Assembly: GCF_964036635.1 (NCBI RefSeq)
Contig: NZ_OZ038524.1
Span: 539,501-603,500 of the forward strand
DNA: 64,000 bases
Origin: Tenacibaculum dicentrarchi
GTDB lineage: Bacteria; Bacteroidota; Bacteroidia; Flavobacteriales; Flavobacteriaceae
Direction: 5' to 3'
Shown here: one piece after another, positions 1 to 10,011 of the stretch
Layout: each line of letters starts with the position of its first letter
Position numbering within the stretch: the first letter of the stretch is position 1
The notes under the pieces: generated by a model
The model's input: the letters and a program-made list of their open reading frames with translations, nothing else
Told to the model about the DNA's origin: nothing
The model's database searches: none
Position numbers and translations under genes: made by a program

Positions 1-3000
1 AATAAATAGAGTTAGGGGTAATTACTTTGTCGCCACTAGCGTAAGAATGCAGTCCTGATAAATAAAAATTAACACCAAAATAGGTCATCATAATAGAGGC
101 GAAAGCCATTATTGACCATAAATTAAAGGTATATCTTGATCTTAATCCAGGAATTAAACGCATGTGTAGTACAAAAGAATAAATCATAATTGATATTAAC
201 GCCCAAGTTTCTTTCGGATCCCAGCCCCAGTAACGCCCCCAACTTTCATTAGCCCACATACCTCCTAAAAAATTTCCGATTACCAGCATAATTAAACCAA
301 CAGTTACTGCCATTTCGTTAATTACGGTAAGTTCTTTTAGGTGAATATCCATTTTCTTTTTATTCTTTTTATTGGTGAAAATGATTAAAAATAAAGAGAA
401 AATACCTAAAATCATCCCTAAAGCAAAAGGTCCGTAACTTGCTACAATAATTGATACATGAACATATAGCCACCAAGAATTTAATACGGGTACTAAATTA
501 GCAATTTCAGGATCTAACCAGTTTTGATGCGCAAAAAATAAAATAATAGATGTTAAAAATGTGGTAGCAGTAATTGTTAATGCTGATTTTTTTCCTAATA
601 ATAAACCAAATAACATGGTTGCAAGTCCTACAAATATAATTGACTCATAAGCGTTACTCCAAGGGGCATTTCCACTAATTTGCCAGCGAGAAGCTAGCCC
701 TAAAATATGGACTATAAAAAGGATAATAACAAGACCGATTAAGACTTTTATAACGTAATTTACCCAAGGCTTGTTATTAAATATTTGAAAAAAGACAAAA
801 ACAAGCATTAAAAAACTAATAAATCCGTAGTATTTAGATAATTTTACAAATATATTGGCTTTATTGTAGGCTATTTCTAGGCTTATTTTATTTTTAGAAG
901 GAATAACTTCTTTACCAAATTTTCGTTGGAATTTTTTAATTCCATCTAAAATTTTATTGGTTTCGGTATAATTTCCTGTTTTTTTAGCTTCTTGTAATAA
1001 TTGAAAATATACAGGTAATGATTGTCTTACAAAAACAGAATCAGTTCCTTTAAAATTTGCTTGTGAAGTTTCAGGTTGCGATACCCATTTATGTTGTTCA
1101 TCATTAGGAATAGGAAAAATCTTTAAAATTCCACCACCTAATGCTTGTGACAACAGCCACACACGATGTTCTATTTTTATAACATCTTTTTCAAATTTGC
1201 TTTGAATTTGTTTTTTTTGAGCTTCAATAACAAGATTACTAATTTTAGAGGTTCCGTTTTTATCATAAAAATCTATAAAACAAGCATATTCAGCTCCTTT
1301 TTTAACACCTAATATTTCACGGATTTTGGTATTTCCTTTCTCTAGATAAATAAAAGGAACATTTAACCAAAACATTGGAGACTCGGTAATAGAAACTAAA
1401 ATTTGACTTGGTGTTAAGTCTTTAAAGCTGTTGGTATGGGCTACTTTTCTAACTAATTCTGAAGCAAAAGTATGTGCTGGTTTCATACGTCCACCTGTAT
1501 CTTGTATTACCAGTTCACTAAATAAAGTAGCGTGTTTTTTATTTACAACTGATTTTTTTAAAAGCGTTTCAATTTCGTTTTCTGGTAATTTTTTAACTTG
1601 ATGTTGTTGTTCTTGATGCTGTGAAAAACCTAAAAGACTACTTGTTAAAAATAAGATTGTAAGGGTGGCTTTTTTTGTTCTAATTTTAATTAATGATTTT
1701 TTTAAATCATCAAAGCGAGTATTTTTAACAAATAATGAGGCAATTAAACCAAAAAACAATAAAAAATAACCTATATAAGTAACTAAAGTTCCCATATAAT
1801 CATGGTTTACAGATAAGTGAGTTTGTTCTTTATCTCCTTCAATTTTGTAACTAGATTGAAATAATTTATAGCCTTTATAATCTAAAATATTGTTCATGAA
1901 AATTCGATAATCAAAGTTTTCTTCCTTGTCGATAACGGTTACTTCACTAGCAAAAGAAGCGGCATTTTCTGAACCAGGGTATTTTTGTAATTGAAAGTCA
2001 TTTAATTTAACACTAAAAGGTGTTTTGCGTTGCTTTGCACCGTACCAAGCTCTAAAATTTAAGCCATCAATACTAAATTGTTCTTTTCCTTCAACATTAA
2101 AGCTACCACCAGTTAATTTTACACGTTCTGTTTTGTTATTAAAAGTAACATCAAAAACAACCATGTCAAATTTTTGGTCATTTTTTTCACCTCTAAGAAT
2201 TTTCATTTCTCCTTTAACAGCAGGTTGAGGAACAACAAATGGAAGCCCCGAAATTTGGTATAAAGATCGAAGGTTAAAATTCTGAATGCTATCTTTTTTA
2301 ACCGATCCTTTGTGTTGGGTTGCCATTACTTGATAACTACCTGCCGATTTTGTTTGTATTTTTAAGGTATCGTTTTGTTTAAAAATATTAATATTTGTGT
2401 CTTCTGATTTAGCATCAAAACCAACTAAAATATTATGAATATTTTCAATTGTACCACTTTTAATATAGTGTTCGTGTCTGCTTCCACTAGAACTCTCTAC
2501 AAATAAAAGATGCTCAGTACCATTTTTATCTTCAACCAATTTTTCTTCAGCCCAAGGAATATAATCGACTAAATTAAATGTTATTTTATGATTTTTACCA
2601 TCTTTTTTTGGCTGAAAATACTCGGTGAAACTTGCTGAATTACGTCCTAAAGCAGTTAGTAATAGCTTGTTATTTGTTTCTTTTTGAAATTCGTTATTAT
2701 CAATAACTACGTTTAAATAATTGACATCAGATAAAAAAGTATTGGTAGTTTCTCCTTCATCAATAATCATTAATCCTTCATAACTAATATAACGGGTAAT
2801 TCCTGCGCCAATTAAAATCAATAAAAAGGCTACGTGAAATAATAGTACAGCCCATTTTTCTTTTTTGTATAATCGATACCTGAAGATATTTCCAAAGAAA
2901 TTAACCACGAAAAATACTTGAATTAACTCAAACCACCAGGCATTATATACCAGGGCTTTAGAAGTTTGTGTTCCAAAATCATTTTCTATAAAGGTTGCAA

Positions 3001-3079
3001 CTCCCATTGCTATTGCGAAAATGAAGAATAATACGGCTGTTAAGCGGGTAGAGTAAAGAATGTCAAAGATTTTTTTCAT
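1..3079 (-). CDS. ccsBA: cytochrome c biogenesis protein CcsBA (ResB-CcsA fusion), 3' end outside window
   Basis: System II cytochrome c synthase: moves haem across the inner membrane and attaches it to apocytochromes c. About 1026 codons are visible, read leftwards from an ATG at 3077-3079, and the frame stays open to base 1. The N-terminal half is ResB/CcsB-like: membrane helices near residues 10-30, 45-65 and 75-95, then a long periplasmic stretch and a further helix near 390. The C-terminal third is CcsA-like, with several helices and the haem-handling WWD signature at about 199-262 (ESWGRYWGWDPKETWALI). A GLHSYASGD stretch close to base 40 carries the conserved late histidine, so only a short C-terminal piece should be missing. 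A TAAATTTG -7 element (3108-3115, minus) sits 28 nt upstream of the start, suggesting its own promoter apart from the psd operon. Function is secure from the fusion and the WWD motif. Confidence 0.93.
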   Translation of the reverse strand, partial: MKKIFDILYSTRLTAVLFFIFAIAMGVATFIENDFGTQTSKALVYNAWWFELIQVFFVVNFFGNIFRYRLYKKEKWAVLLFHVAFLLILIGAGITRYISYEGLMIIDEGETTNTFLSDVNYLNVVIDNNEFQKETNNKLLLTALGRNSASFTEYFQPKKDGKNHKITFNLVDYIPWAEEKLVEDKNGTEHLLFVESSSGSRHEHYIKSGTIENIHNILVGFDAKSEDTNINIFKQNDTLKIQTKSAGSYQVMATQHKGSVKKDSIQNFNLRSLYQISGLPFVVPQPAVKGEMKILRGEKNDQKFDMVVFDVTFNNKTERVKLTGGSFNVEGKEQFSIDGLNFRAWYGAKQRKTPFSVKLNDFQLQKYPGSENAASFASEVTVIDKEENFDYRIFMNNILDYKGYKLFQSSYKIEGDKEQTHLSVNHDYMGTLVTYIGYFLLFFGLIASLFVKNTRFDDLKKSLIKIRTKKATLTILFLTSSLLGFSQHQEQQHQVKKLPENEIETLLKKSVVNKKHATLFSELVIQDTGGRMKPAHTFASELVRKVAHTNSFKDLTPSQILVSITESPMFWLNVPFIYLEKGNTKIREILGVKKGAEYACFIDFYDKNGTSKISNLVIEAQKKQIQSKFEKDVIKIEHRVWLLSQALGGGILKIFPIPNDEQHKWVSQPETSQANFKGTDSVFVRQSLPVYFQLLQEAKKTGNYTETNKILDGIKKFQRKFGKEVIPSKNKISLEIAYNKANIFVKLSKYYGFISFLMLVFVFFQIFNNKPWVNYVIKVLIGLVIILFIVHILGLASRWQISGNAPWSNAYESIIFVGLATMLFGLLLGKKSALTITATTFLTSIILFFAHQNWLDPEIANLVPVLNSWWLYVHVSIIVASYGPFALGMILGIFSLFLIIFTNKKNKKKMDIHLKELTVINEMAVTVGLIMLVIGNFLGGMWANESWGRYWGWDPKETWALISIMIYSFVLHMRLIPGLRSRYTFNLWSIMAFASIMMTYFGVNFYLSGLHSYASGDKVITPNSIY

Positions 3080-3107
3080 TTGTAAATCTGCTATGTGTAA
3101 AACATGG

Positions 3108-3115
3108 CAAATTTA
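3108..3115 (-). promoter_or_regulatory. -7 element of ccsBA promoter
   Basis: On the minus strand this reads TAAATTTG, matching the Bacteroidetes -7 consensus TAnnTTTG, 28 nt upstream of the ccsBA ATG. I see no good -33 TTG at the expected spacing, so this is a moderate call. Confidence 0.45.
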
Positions 3116-3185
3116 CATATTAATGCGTTAATACGTTTAAGATTTTAATCATTTTTAAACAAAGAAAAAGTTAAAATAAAAGCAA

Positions 3186-4064
3186 TTATAAGCCTATTTT
3201 TTCACCCATTTTAACAAAGGTTTCAATACGATTTTTAGTGTTTTTTAAAATATCTGCATCTATTTTAATATTTTTTTTATCAACAATTAAAACAATCGTT
3301 GAGCCTCCAAAAGCAAAATAACCCATTTCATCTCCTTTTTTTACAGGTAGATTAGCTGTATAGGTTTCTATAATACTTCCAACCATTGTAGCGCCAACAG
3401 GGGCTACAATAATATCGCCTTTTACTTGGGATGATAAAATACAGTACTCTCGCTTGTTTTCACAAAAAACTTTGGTAAAATTAGCGGCTAGGGCATAGGG
3501 TGAAACGGAAAAATAACTACCTTTTATTTTAGTCATTTTTGAAGGTGTTCCTTTAAACGGAAAATGATAACGATGATAATCGTTAGGAGCTAATCGTAAA
3601 ATAATTAACGATGAATTTTTGTGTTTTTCGGCTAAAGCATCATCGGCTAAAAACTCTTTTAGTGTAAATTGTCGTCCTTTTATAAAGAAATTATCAATAT
3701 CAGCGATATTTTCAAAAGCCAACATTTTTCCATCGCCAGGCGAAACAAATCCATTTTCAATAGGACGTGCGCCTCGTTTTAGTTTTCTATAGAAAAAATC
3801 ATTAAAAGAAACATAATCTTCTATTGGTTTTTGGGCTTCATTCATGTCGATAGATAAATCCTTTACAAAACCATCAATTTTAGTAACCGAATTGGGTTTG
3901 TTCATTAGTTTGCCATACCAAGAAGATAAAAATTTGCGTTTTACAATTGGTAAAAGCGCCATTTTACCAAACGGATTATGATATAATAATTTTAAAAAAC
4001 CTTCACCTGGAGGTGTTTCTGTAATTTTATTTCCTGATTTTCTGTCAATAAACTGTATTTTCAT
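3186..4064 (-). CDS. psd: phosphatidylserine decarboxylase
   Basis: Converts phosphatidylserine to phosphatidylethanolamine, the main membrane phospholipid, at the inner membrane. The 292-residue protein is the size of the longer (E. coli-like) Psd proenzymes. The self-cleavage and pyruvoyl-forming site is seen as GGST at residues 253-256 (the family has LGST or GGST), and the upstream SPGDG (108-112, Asp111) and NDYHRYHFP (161-169) segments hold the catalytic Asp and His positions expected in the family. It lies 5 bp downstream of mutB on the same strand and is the last gene of the udk-divIC-mutA-mutB-psd run. The proenzyme should split into a large beta chain and a short alpha chain of about 38 residues. 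No oddities. Confidence 0.93.
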   Translation of the reverse strand: MKIQFIDRKSGNKITETPPGEGFLKLLYHNPFGKMALLPIVKRKFLSSWYGKLMNKPNSVTKIDGFVKDLSIDMNEAQKPIEDYVSFNDFFYRKLKRGARPIENGFVSPGDGKMLAFENIADIDNFFIKGRQFTLKEFLADDALAEKHKNSSLIILRLAPNDYHRYHFPFKGTPSKMTKIKGSYFSVSPYALAANFTKVFCENKREYCILSSQVKGDIIVAPVGATMVGSIIETYTANLPVKKGDEMGYFAFGGSTIVLIVDKKNIKIDADILKNTKNRIETFVKMGEKIGL

Positions 4065-4069
4065 AACTT

Positions 4070-6133
4070 TTACGCTTCTGTGCGATCAATTAAAATAGTT
4101 AAAATATCAATGGCTGCTTGTGCAATTTTGGTTCCAGGACCAAAAACACCAACAGCCCCCGTGTCAAATAAAAATGGATAATCTTTTGTAGGAATTACAC
4201 CACCAACAACGACCATAATATTTTCAGAATCGTGTTTTTGTAATGCTTTAATTACTTGTGGAACTAAAGTTTTATGCCCCGCAGCTAATGAAGAAACGCC
4301 TAAAATATGAACATTGTTTTCAATAGCTTGTTTACTAGCTTCTTCAGGTGTTTGAAATAAGGGAGTAATAAATACTTCAAAACCTAAGTCAGTAAAAGCG
4401 GTAGCGACTATTTTTATGCCTCTATCATGCCCGTCTTGCCCTAATTTAGTTAGCATTATTCGGGGTTTTACGGCTTGTGTTTTTATGAATTTAGAAACTA
4501 ATTTAGCTGCCTCTCTAAATGTTTTATCGGTTTTAATTTCGTCAGCATAGACTCCCGAAATAGTTTTAGGTATTGCTTTATGTCGTTTAAAAACACGTTC
4601 TAAAGCTGTTGAGATTTCTCCTAAAGTAGCCCTGTTTCTTGCCGCTTTTATGGCTAAGTCTAATAGGTTTCCTTTATTTGATATGGCACAGTTGGTTAAA
4701 TTAGTCAACGATTTTTGAACACGATCGTTATCTCTTTTACTTTTGATGTCGTTTAATCTTTTTATTTGAGATAAACGTACCGCTTGGTTATCAACCTCTA
4801 AAATAGCAATTGGAGTTTCTTTAGTTAAGGGGTATTTATTAACACCTATAATTACATCTTGACCACTGTCAATTCGTGCTTGTTTTTTAGCTGCTGCTTG
4901 TTCAATACGCATTTTAGGAATTCCTTTTTCAATGGCTTTTGTCATACCACCGAAAGCTTCAATTTCTTGAATTAATTCCCATGCTTTATTGCTAATATCT
5001 TGGGTTAATTGTTCTAAATGATAACTTCCCGCCCAAGGATCGACTGTTTTGGTAATATGTGTTTCTTCTTGTAAATATAGTTGGGTATTACGAGCAATAC
5101 GTGCCGAAAAATCGGTAGGTAAAGCCATCGCTTCATCTAAGGCATTGGTGTGTAAACTTTGTGTGCCGCCAAATACAGCTGCCATTGCCTCAATAGTGGT
5201 GCGTGCTACGTTATTAAAAGGATCTTGCGCAGTTAATGACCATCCACTTGTTTGGCAATGTGCTCGTAAAGCTAATGATTTCGGGTTTTTAGGATTAAAT
5301 TGTTGTACTATTTTAGCCCACAACATTCTTCCTGCACGCATTTTTGCAATTTCTGTAAAATGATTCATGCCAATTCCCCAGAAAAAAGACAGTCTAGGAG
5401 CAAAAGTATCAATATCCATTCCTACGGAAAGCCCTTTTCTAAGATACTCTAAACCATCGGCAAGTGTGTAAGCTAATTCAATTTCGGGGGTAGCACCTGC
5501 TTCTTGCATGTGATAGCCAGAAATAGAAATGGAATTATATTTAGGCATTTTTTTAGCCGTATATTTAAAAATGTCAGCAATAATTTTCATGGAAGGGGTT
5601 GGTGGATAAATGTATGTATTACGCACCATAAATTCCTTTAAAATATCATTTTGAATAGTTCCTGATAATAATTCAGGAGCTACACCTTGCTCTTCGGCAG
5701 CAACAATATAAAAGGCTAAAATGGGCAAAACTGCACCATTCATAGTCATAGAAACAGACATTTTATCTAACGGAATTTGGTCGAATAGTATTTTCATATC
5801 TTCAACCGAATCAATAGCCACACCTGCTTTACCAACATCAGCTTGCACACGCTGATGATCAGAATCGTAACCACGATGTGTTGCTAAATCAAAAGCTATA
5901 GAAAGTCCTTTTTGACCTTCCGCTAAGTTTTTTCTGTAAAAAGCATTGCTTTCTTGTGCAGTAGAAAACCCTGCATACTGACGAATCGTCCAAGGTTTAT
6001 TAACATACATTGTAGCGTAAGGACCTCGCAGATTTGGAGCAGTACCCGCTACAAAATCTTCATGTTTTTTGTGGTCAACGGATTGTTTTTCATTTAAATT
6101 TAACTGTATGTTAGCGATGTTTTTTCTACTCAT
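4070..6133 (-). CDS. mutB: methylmalonyl-CoA mutase, large (B12-binding) subunit
   Basis: Adenosylcobalamin-dependent interconversion of succinyl-CoA and (R)-methylmalonyl-CoA, the link between the TCA cycle and propionyl-CoA metabolism. The protein has 687 residues, a little shorter than the usual 710-730, mainly at the N-terminus. The TIM-barrel catalytic domain begins with the conserved [20 protein letters not shown] stretch (about 37-56). The C-terminal cobalamin domain carries the DxHxxG motif as DGHDRG (567-572), with His569 as the predicted cobalt ligand. It overlaps mutA by 8 nt (ATGAGTAG shared), so the two subunits are probably translationally coupled. The mutA-mutB pair makes the heterodimeric bacterial form of the enzyme. 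Confidence 0.95.
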   Translation of the reverse strand: MSRKNIANIQLNLNEKQSVDHKKHEDFVAGTAPNLRGPYATMYVNKPWTIRQYAGFSTAQESNAFYRKNLAEGQKGLSIAFDLATHRGYDSDHQRVQADVGKAGVAIDSVEDMKILFDQIPLDKMSVSMTMNGAVLPILAFYIVAAEEQGVAPELLSGTIQNDILKEFMVRNTYIYPPTPSMKIIADIFKYTAKKMPKYNSISISGYHMQEAGATPEIELAYTLADGLEYLRKGLSVGMDIDTFAPRLSFFWGIGMNHFTEIAKMRAGRMLWAKIVQQFNPKNPKSLALRAHCQTSGWSLTAQDPFNNVARTTIEAMAAVFGGTQSLHTNALDEAMALPTDFSARIARNTQLYLQEETHITKTVDPWAGSYHLEQLTQDISNKAWELIQEIEAFGGMTKAIEKGIPKMRIEQAAAKKQARIDSGQDVIIGVNKYPLTKETPIAILEVDNQAVRLSQIKRLNDIKSKRDNDRVQKSLTNLTNCAISNKGNLLDLAIKAARNRATLGEISTALERVFKRHKAIPKTISGVYADEIKTDKTFREAAKLVSKFIKTQAVKPRIMLTKLGQDGHDRGIKIVATAFTDLGFEVFITPLFQTPEEASKQAIENNVHILGVSSLAAGHKTLVPQVIKALQKHDSENIMVVVGGVIPTKDYPFLFDTGAVGVFGPGTKIAQAAIDILTILIDRTEA

Positions 6134-7475
6134 TGCTTAACCTTTTTTGTTCTAACTTTTCTGCTAATCTTTTTTGTATAATAGGTAGAATAAGTGTTTG
6201 ATCATTTCTGATTTTTATAAAAGGATAAAGAGATAATTTGTTACTCATTAAATCTTTATCGTTAGCCATTTTATTAGCACCTATTAATACGATTTCGCCA
6301 GCATCAAATTTTGCTTGTTCTTTATCCGAAGAATCTTTAATTTTTCGTTGAATAATGCCTTCTTTTAATTGTTTTAAAAAACCACCACCTTTTTCAATGG
6401 TTTTAAAGACTACTAAAGCATTTTGTGAAAGTTGCTTTGTTATCGATTCAATATAATATGCACCATCAGCAAAATTTTGAGCCTCTGACAATTCGGCTTC
6501 TTGTTGTAAAATTAACAGTTGATTTCTTGAAATACGCTCTCCAAATTCATTTGAATGATGAAAAATATCATCATAAGAAATATTACTAACGGTATCAGCT
6601 CCTCCTAAAATAGCACTCATACATTCTGACGTGCTTCGAAGCATATTTACATTATAGTCGTACATAGATTTATTTCGGGAAGTTGGCTTTACAAATACAT
6701 GTGCTTTATTATTAATAACGTCATATTCTTTTAAAAGTGCTTCCCATAAAATTCTGAAAGCCCTAAGTTTTGCAATTTCGAAGAAATAATTACTACCTAC
6801 CGAAAAATTAAAATGAATTTGATTGGCTATTTTACCGCCAAAATAATTTAAATATTCATTAGCATGGGCTAGGGTATAGGCGAGTTGTTGGGTAATCGTT
6901 GCCCCTGAATTTTGATATATAGAAGCATTGATACAAATACTATTATTGCTATGCTCTATAATTTTTTTAAGCTCTTTAATACCGTTACTCGAATGGCTAA
7001 ACCAATTTCCGGTACTTGCTAAATTACCAATAAGATCAATATTGAAATAACAATTTTTAGAGTTTATAAATGTTGATAATTCAATGACAAAATCAGCCGT
7101 TAAAAACTTTAAATTAAAGTACAATAAGGTGTTTTTTACATCGATATTTTTTAAAAGTATTTTATAATCAAAAGGAGTTTTTGCTTTGAATTCAATGGCT
7201 TTTGCCCCTCTTTTTAAAGAGTCGATTGCAAAATTATTTGCTTTTTTAGCATCTTCAATATAAATTGATTGACAAATGGTAAATCCTTTTTCAGGCGTAT
7301 TTATATTGGTGTTTGTTTGGTCGTCTTTTGTGTAAAAAGGTTTAACTGTAATCCCTTCATCGGTTTTCCAGAGTAGCGTGTTATTGTAGTCATTCCCATT
7401 AAGGTCAACTTGAATTTTTTGCTTCCATTGCGCAGCGCTACTTTTTTGAAACTCGTTAAATAGGTAATTACTCAT
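6126..7475 (-). CDS. mutA: methylmalonyl-CoA mutase, small subunit
   Basis: Partner of the large subunit encoded directly downstream. At 449 residues it is much shorter than actinobacterial MutA (about 620), and I find no DxHxxG cobalamin motif: the protein stops after the barrel domain, so the C-terminal B12-like domain is absent. The barrel is recognisable (for example [10 protein letters not shown] near 340, and the stretch around [16 protein letters not shown]). Its start ATG overlaps the stop of the upstream divIC-like gene by one base (TAATG), and its own end overlaps mutB by 8 nt. Short small subunits appear normal in Flavobacteria as far as I know; the subunit is taken to be structural and non-catalytic. 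Confident as to family, less so as to its exact role. Confidence 0.9.
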   Translation of the reverse strand: MSNYLFNEFQKSSAAQWKQKIQVDLNGNDYNNTLLWKTDEGITVKPFYTKDDQTNTNINTPEKGFTICQSIYIEDAKKANNFAIDSLKRGAKAIEFKAKTPFDYKILLKNIDVKNTLLYFNLKFLTADFVIELSTFINSKNCYFNIDLIGNLASTGNWFSHSSNGIKELKKIIEHSNNSICINASIYQNSGATITQQLAYTLAHANEYLNYFGGKIANQIHFNFSVGSNYFFEIAKLRAFRILWEALLKEYDVINNKAHVFVKPTSRNKSMYDYNVNMLRSTSECMSAILGGADTVSNISYDDIFHHSNEFGERISRNQLLILQQEAELSEAQNFADGAYYIESITKQLSQNALVVFKTIEKGGGFLKQLKEGIIQRKIKDSSDKEQAKFDAGEIVLIGANKMANDKDLMSNKLSLYPFIKIRNDQTLILPIIQKRLAEKLEQKRLSNE

Positions 7476-7792
7476 TATTTAGGTATCGTATCAAATTCTA
7501 TAATATAAATATCTTCATTCTCTTTTTTCATTAAATACCTTTCACGGGCATAATGCTCTAGCTGTACAGAATTTTGAAGCTTATTTATGGTTTCTTTATC
7601 TTTTTTGATTTTATTTTCATGATAAGTTATCCAAAGATTTAATTTTTCAATCTCATGATTAAACTCTCTATGTGTAAGATACGAATTTTCATCAAAAAAA
7701 CCCATCCAAATTACAAATACGGTTAAAATAAGAACATAAGGATTTGTTATTATTTTATAATAAGGACTGTTTTTTATCGATTTTAAATTCAT
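7475..7792 (-). CDS. FtsB/DivIC-type septum formation initiator
   Basis: Small bitopic cell-division protein of 105 residues. There is one transmembrane helix near residues 13-32 (YKIITNPYVLILTVFVIWMGFF) followed by a coiled coil with regularly spaced Leu/Ile/Glu/Lys residues (about 40-75), then a VQLEHYARERYLMKKENEDIYIIE-type segment that is diagnostic of the FtsB/DivIC family (conserved xxExxARExxxMxxxxExxy). In other bacteria such proteins join FtsL and FtsQ/DivIB in the divisome. It sits between udk (2 bp gap) and mutA (1 nt overlap), a mixed operon of cell division and metabolism. Confidence 0.87.
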   Translation of the reverse strand: MNLKSIKNSPYYKIITNPYVLILTVFVIWMGFFDENSYLTHREFNHEIEKLNLWITYHENKIKKDKETINKLQNSVQLEHYARERYLMKKENEDIYIIEFDTIPK

Positions 7793-7794
7793 AA

Positions 7795-8409
7795 CTATAG
7801 GCGATTAGTAATTACGGTTCTAACAATATTAACAGCTACAGTATTGTATTTATCGTTAGGGATGATAATGTCTGCATAGCTTTTTGTAGGTTCAATAAAT
7901 TGTTGGTGCATTGGTTTTAAGGTGTCTTGATACCTGCTTAAAACTTCGTTAACATCTCTTCCTCTTTCTTTAATATCTCTACGAACACGTCTTATAAGAC
8001 GTTCATCAGCATCGGCATGTACAAATATTTTTATATCACAAAGATCTCGTAATTTTTCGTTATTAAAAATTAAAATACCTTCAATAATAATCACTTTTTT
8101 AGGAAGTGTTTTTACAGTGCTATTAATTCTATTGTGCTTTTCAAAAGAATAAATAGGTTGTTCAATGGTTTTATTATTTTTTAAATTACTTAAATGTTCT
8201 GTCAGTAATTCAAAATCGATAGATTTAGGATGGTCAAAGTTTATTTTTGAGCGTTCTTCATGGCTTAGACCATCTGTTTGGCTGTAATAAGAATCTTGTG
8301 ACAGTATACAAACTTCGTTTTGAGGAAGTTCGTTTATTATTTGGTTTACAACGGTTGTTTTTCCGCTACCAGTTCCGCCAGCGATGCCGATTACAAATAT
8401 ATTTTTCAT
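7795..8409 (-). CDS. udk: uridine kinase
   Basis: Phosphorylates uridine and cytidine to UMP and CMP (pyrimidine salvage, cytosol). The 204-residue protein has a P-loop GGTGSGKTT at residues 11-19 and the YSFEKHNR segment (about 105-112) typical of the substrate-binding region, followed by the RRDIKERGRD motif near the lid (about 140-149). Length matches the family (about 205-215). A TAAATTTG -7 element at 8438-8445 (minus) lies 28 nt upstream of the ATG, so udk is probably the first gene of the run down to psd. Confidence 0.94.
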   Translation of the reverse strand: MKNIFVIGIAGGTGSGKTTVVNQIINELPQNEVCILSQDSYYSQTDGLSHEERSKINFDHPKSIDFELLTEHLSNLKNNKTIEQPIYSFEKHNRINSTVKTLPKKVIIIEGILIFNNEKLRDLCDIKIFVHADADERLIRRVRRDIKERGRDVNEVLSRYQDTLKPMHQQFIEPTKSYADIIIPNDKYNTVAVNIVRTVITNRL

Positions 8410-8437
8410 AGTTTTTCTTAAGGTATAATAATGACAA

Positions 8438-8445
8438 CAAATTTA
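8438..8445 (-). promoter_or_regulatory. -7 element of udk operon promoter
   Basis: TAAATTTG on the minus strand, matching TAnnTTTG, 28 nt before the udk start and just downstream of the tRNA-Thr terminator. No clear -33 element. Confidence 0.45.
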
Positions 8446-8460
8446 GGGAAATAACTGCAT

Positions 8461-8494
8461 AAAAAAAGTGCTAACTTTACAGTTAGCACTTTTT
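8461..8494 (-). terminator. intrinsic terminator after tRNA-Thr
   Basis: Perfect 10-bp stem (AGTGCTAACT / AGTTAGCACT) with a 4-nt loop. On the minus strand it is followed by seven T residues, directly downstream of tRNA-Thr, separating it from udk. Confidence 0.85.
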
Positions 8495-8500
8495 ATTTTG

Positions 8501-8574
8501 AGCCAATGGAGGGACTCGAACCCACGACCTGCTGATTACAAATCAGCTGCTCTAGCCAGCTGAGCTACATCGGC
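8501..8574 (-). tRNA. tRNA-Thr (anticodon TGT)
   Basis: Full cloverleaf on the minus strand: acceptor GCCGATG/CATTGGC, D arm with AGCTCAGCTGG, anticodon stem GCTGA/TCAGC around loop TTTGTAA (anticodon TGT), T arm with GTGGGTTCGAGTCCC. The CCA end is not encoded. Confidence 0.97.
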
Positions 8575-8595
8575 TTGTTGCTCCTAAGAGCGCTG

Positions 8596-8626
8596 CAAAT
8601 ATATGACCTTTTTAAGGATTGACAAA
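8596..8626 (-). promoter_or_regulatory. promoter of tRNA-Thr
   Basis: On the minus strand: TTTG (8623-8626), 19-nt spacer, TATATTTG (8596-8603). This is a full match to the Bacteroidetes primary-sigma consensus, placed 22 nt before the tRNA. Confidence 0.8.
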
Positions 8627-9271
8627 ATTTTTTTTAACTTTTTTTGAAGTTTTTTTCGGGTATTTTTATAACTTATTGATTTACATATTTGTATGTAGTC
8701 TTATTTATTTAAAAAAAAATAATAAAATTATTAAATTAATAAATAATAGAAGATGAAAATTGGCTTTTACTCTTCTTTTTTAACTGATATTGTCTTTGGA
8801 TTTTTTAAAAACTTTAAAATTCTTGTAAATTTTATCTAAAAAAAGTTTTATGACATGTTAAATAAATCGAATTAGTGAAGTTTAATTCAAAATATTTAGC
8901 CTTTTAAAGTTTTATCTGAAAAAATATTGTAGAAAAAAAATCGAATTGGTTAACCTAAATTTATTTTAGGTTTAGATTCTGATTTTTTATAGTTCTCTTG
9001 TTTATGAGATGCTGAGCTAAGTTCAGTATGACGTTTATCAAGGCTTAGTTGTTTTGAAAAAGTTTTATATCAGAAAAAAATGAAATCGAATCCATCAACC
9101 TGAATTTCGCTTAAGTTTCGTATCCTGACTTGCCGTAATTATTCTCTTTTTGATTGACGTCCCTTGTCAATTCAACTGATTTTAATGACTAAAAGTAATT
9201 TGAAGAGGAAAAATTATTCGAGTTTTAAATAAATTCATAGGTTCCTGATATTTATTAAAACTATTTTGAAC
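8627..9271. other. AT-rich intergenic region without recognisable gene
   Basis: About 650 bp with stop codons in all frames and no ORF of note. It holds degenerate short repeats also seen elsewhere in the window: a TTGTCAATTC-x-CTGATTTTAATGACTAAAA stretch near 9168-9198 resembles copies at 14491 and 14781, and GAGATGCTGAGCTAAG near 9006 followed by TTCAGTATGACG is an imperfect inverted repeat. Looks like decayed repeat sequence rather than a pseudogene. Confidence 0.5.
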
Positions 9272-9301
9272 AAAAAAAGCTCTAGCTTAACTAGAACTTT
9301 T
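9272..9301 (-). terminator. intrinsic terminator downstream of the small gene at 9390-9620
   Basis: On the minus strand a 9-bp stem (AAGTTCTAG / CTAGAGCTT, one G-T pair) with a 5-nt loop is followed by a run of T residues. It lies about 90 nt past the stop codon of the 76-residue ORF. Confidence 0.65.
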
Positions 9302-9389
9302 ATAGAGAATATAAATTATCAAGAATAAATTAAAAAAATTATTCTATTATCATATAACGAGTAATTACATAATTTATTGTTGTAATAAA

Positions 9390-9620
9390 TTATGCAGTTA
9401 AAGGTTTTCCTTTTAATCGTTTTTCAATTCTTTGTTTTACTACTGTTAATCGCTTCATAGCATCCATTAACGCAACATCTTTGGTTTCTTTATATACTTC
9501 ATTTATCTCTAGTATTAGAGATTTTACTTCTCTTGAAGCTAATATTCTATCGCTAGTAGTAATGAATTTGAATTTTCTGTGTTCAAATTCGTCTGCTTTA
9601 CTAATTAATTCTGAATTCAT
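9390..9620 (-). CDS. hypothetical protein, 76 residues
   Basis: I do not recognise this family. The 76-residue product is charged (Lys/Glu/Arg rich), has no signal peptide or membrane segment, and looks mostly alpha-helical: a helix around EVKSLILEINEVYKETKD and another around MDAMKRLTVVKQRIEKRLKG. A TATATTTG -7 element at 9718-9725 (minus), about 98 nt upstream, and an intrinsic terminator at 9272-9301 bracket it as a monocistronic unit, which supports it being a real gene. An 11-bp AT hairpin (9368-9394) overlaps its stop codon. Flanks are long and gene-free. Confidence 0.65.
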   Translation of the reverse strand: MNSELISKADEFEHRKFKFITTSDRILASREVKSLILEINEVYKETKDVALMDAMKRLTVVKQRIEKRLKGKPLTA

Positions 9621-10011
9621 AAAATACTTACTTATTTAATTAAATTATCCTTTTAAAATTCCAGTTTCGTATTTATTTTGGTCAAAAAAAAGATTAAAAC
9701 TAAAATAAAATGGGGGGCAAATATATAGTAATCTTTTATTAACCTGTCATAAAACAATAAAATTGTTTTATTTATATATAAATTTTCTTTATATAGTTCT
9801 TAATATGTAAGAACAGGCTTTTTAGTACGTAACTATTGATTTTGTTAAGATAAATATAATGATTTTATATTTAAATATCAAATTTATTAGCAGAATTTTA
9901 ACAGGTTGTAATTAATTTACATTAAAATTATGAATTTTTAACTTAAAAAAGTAGAAGTTCTGGGGTATATTTACATGTGTTTTGTAAAATTCTTAATAAA
10001 AAATAATTAAA
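9621..10011. other. divergent intergenic region (390 bp)
   Basis: Lies between the divergent starts of the 76-residue gene (minus) and the DUF1684 lipoprotein (plus). It contains a TATATTTG -7 match on the minus strand (9718-9725) just beside a GGGGGG tract (9712-9717 region), and on the plus strand a near-match TATATTTA around 9965-9972. No other structure is apparent. Confidence 0.5.

Noticed and set aside
2025..2228. Plus-strand 67-codon reading frame
   Set aside because: Lies antisense within ccsBA and has no protein features.
6126..7475. MutA as a truncated pseudogene
   Set aside because: The frame is intact, coupled on both sides, and short small subunits without the B12 motif appear usual in this group.
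8627..9271. Pseudogene remnant in the gap after tRNA-Thr
   Set aside because: No frame gives a protein-like translation over more than a few dozen codons; only decayed short repeats are present.
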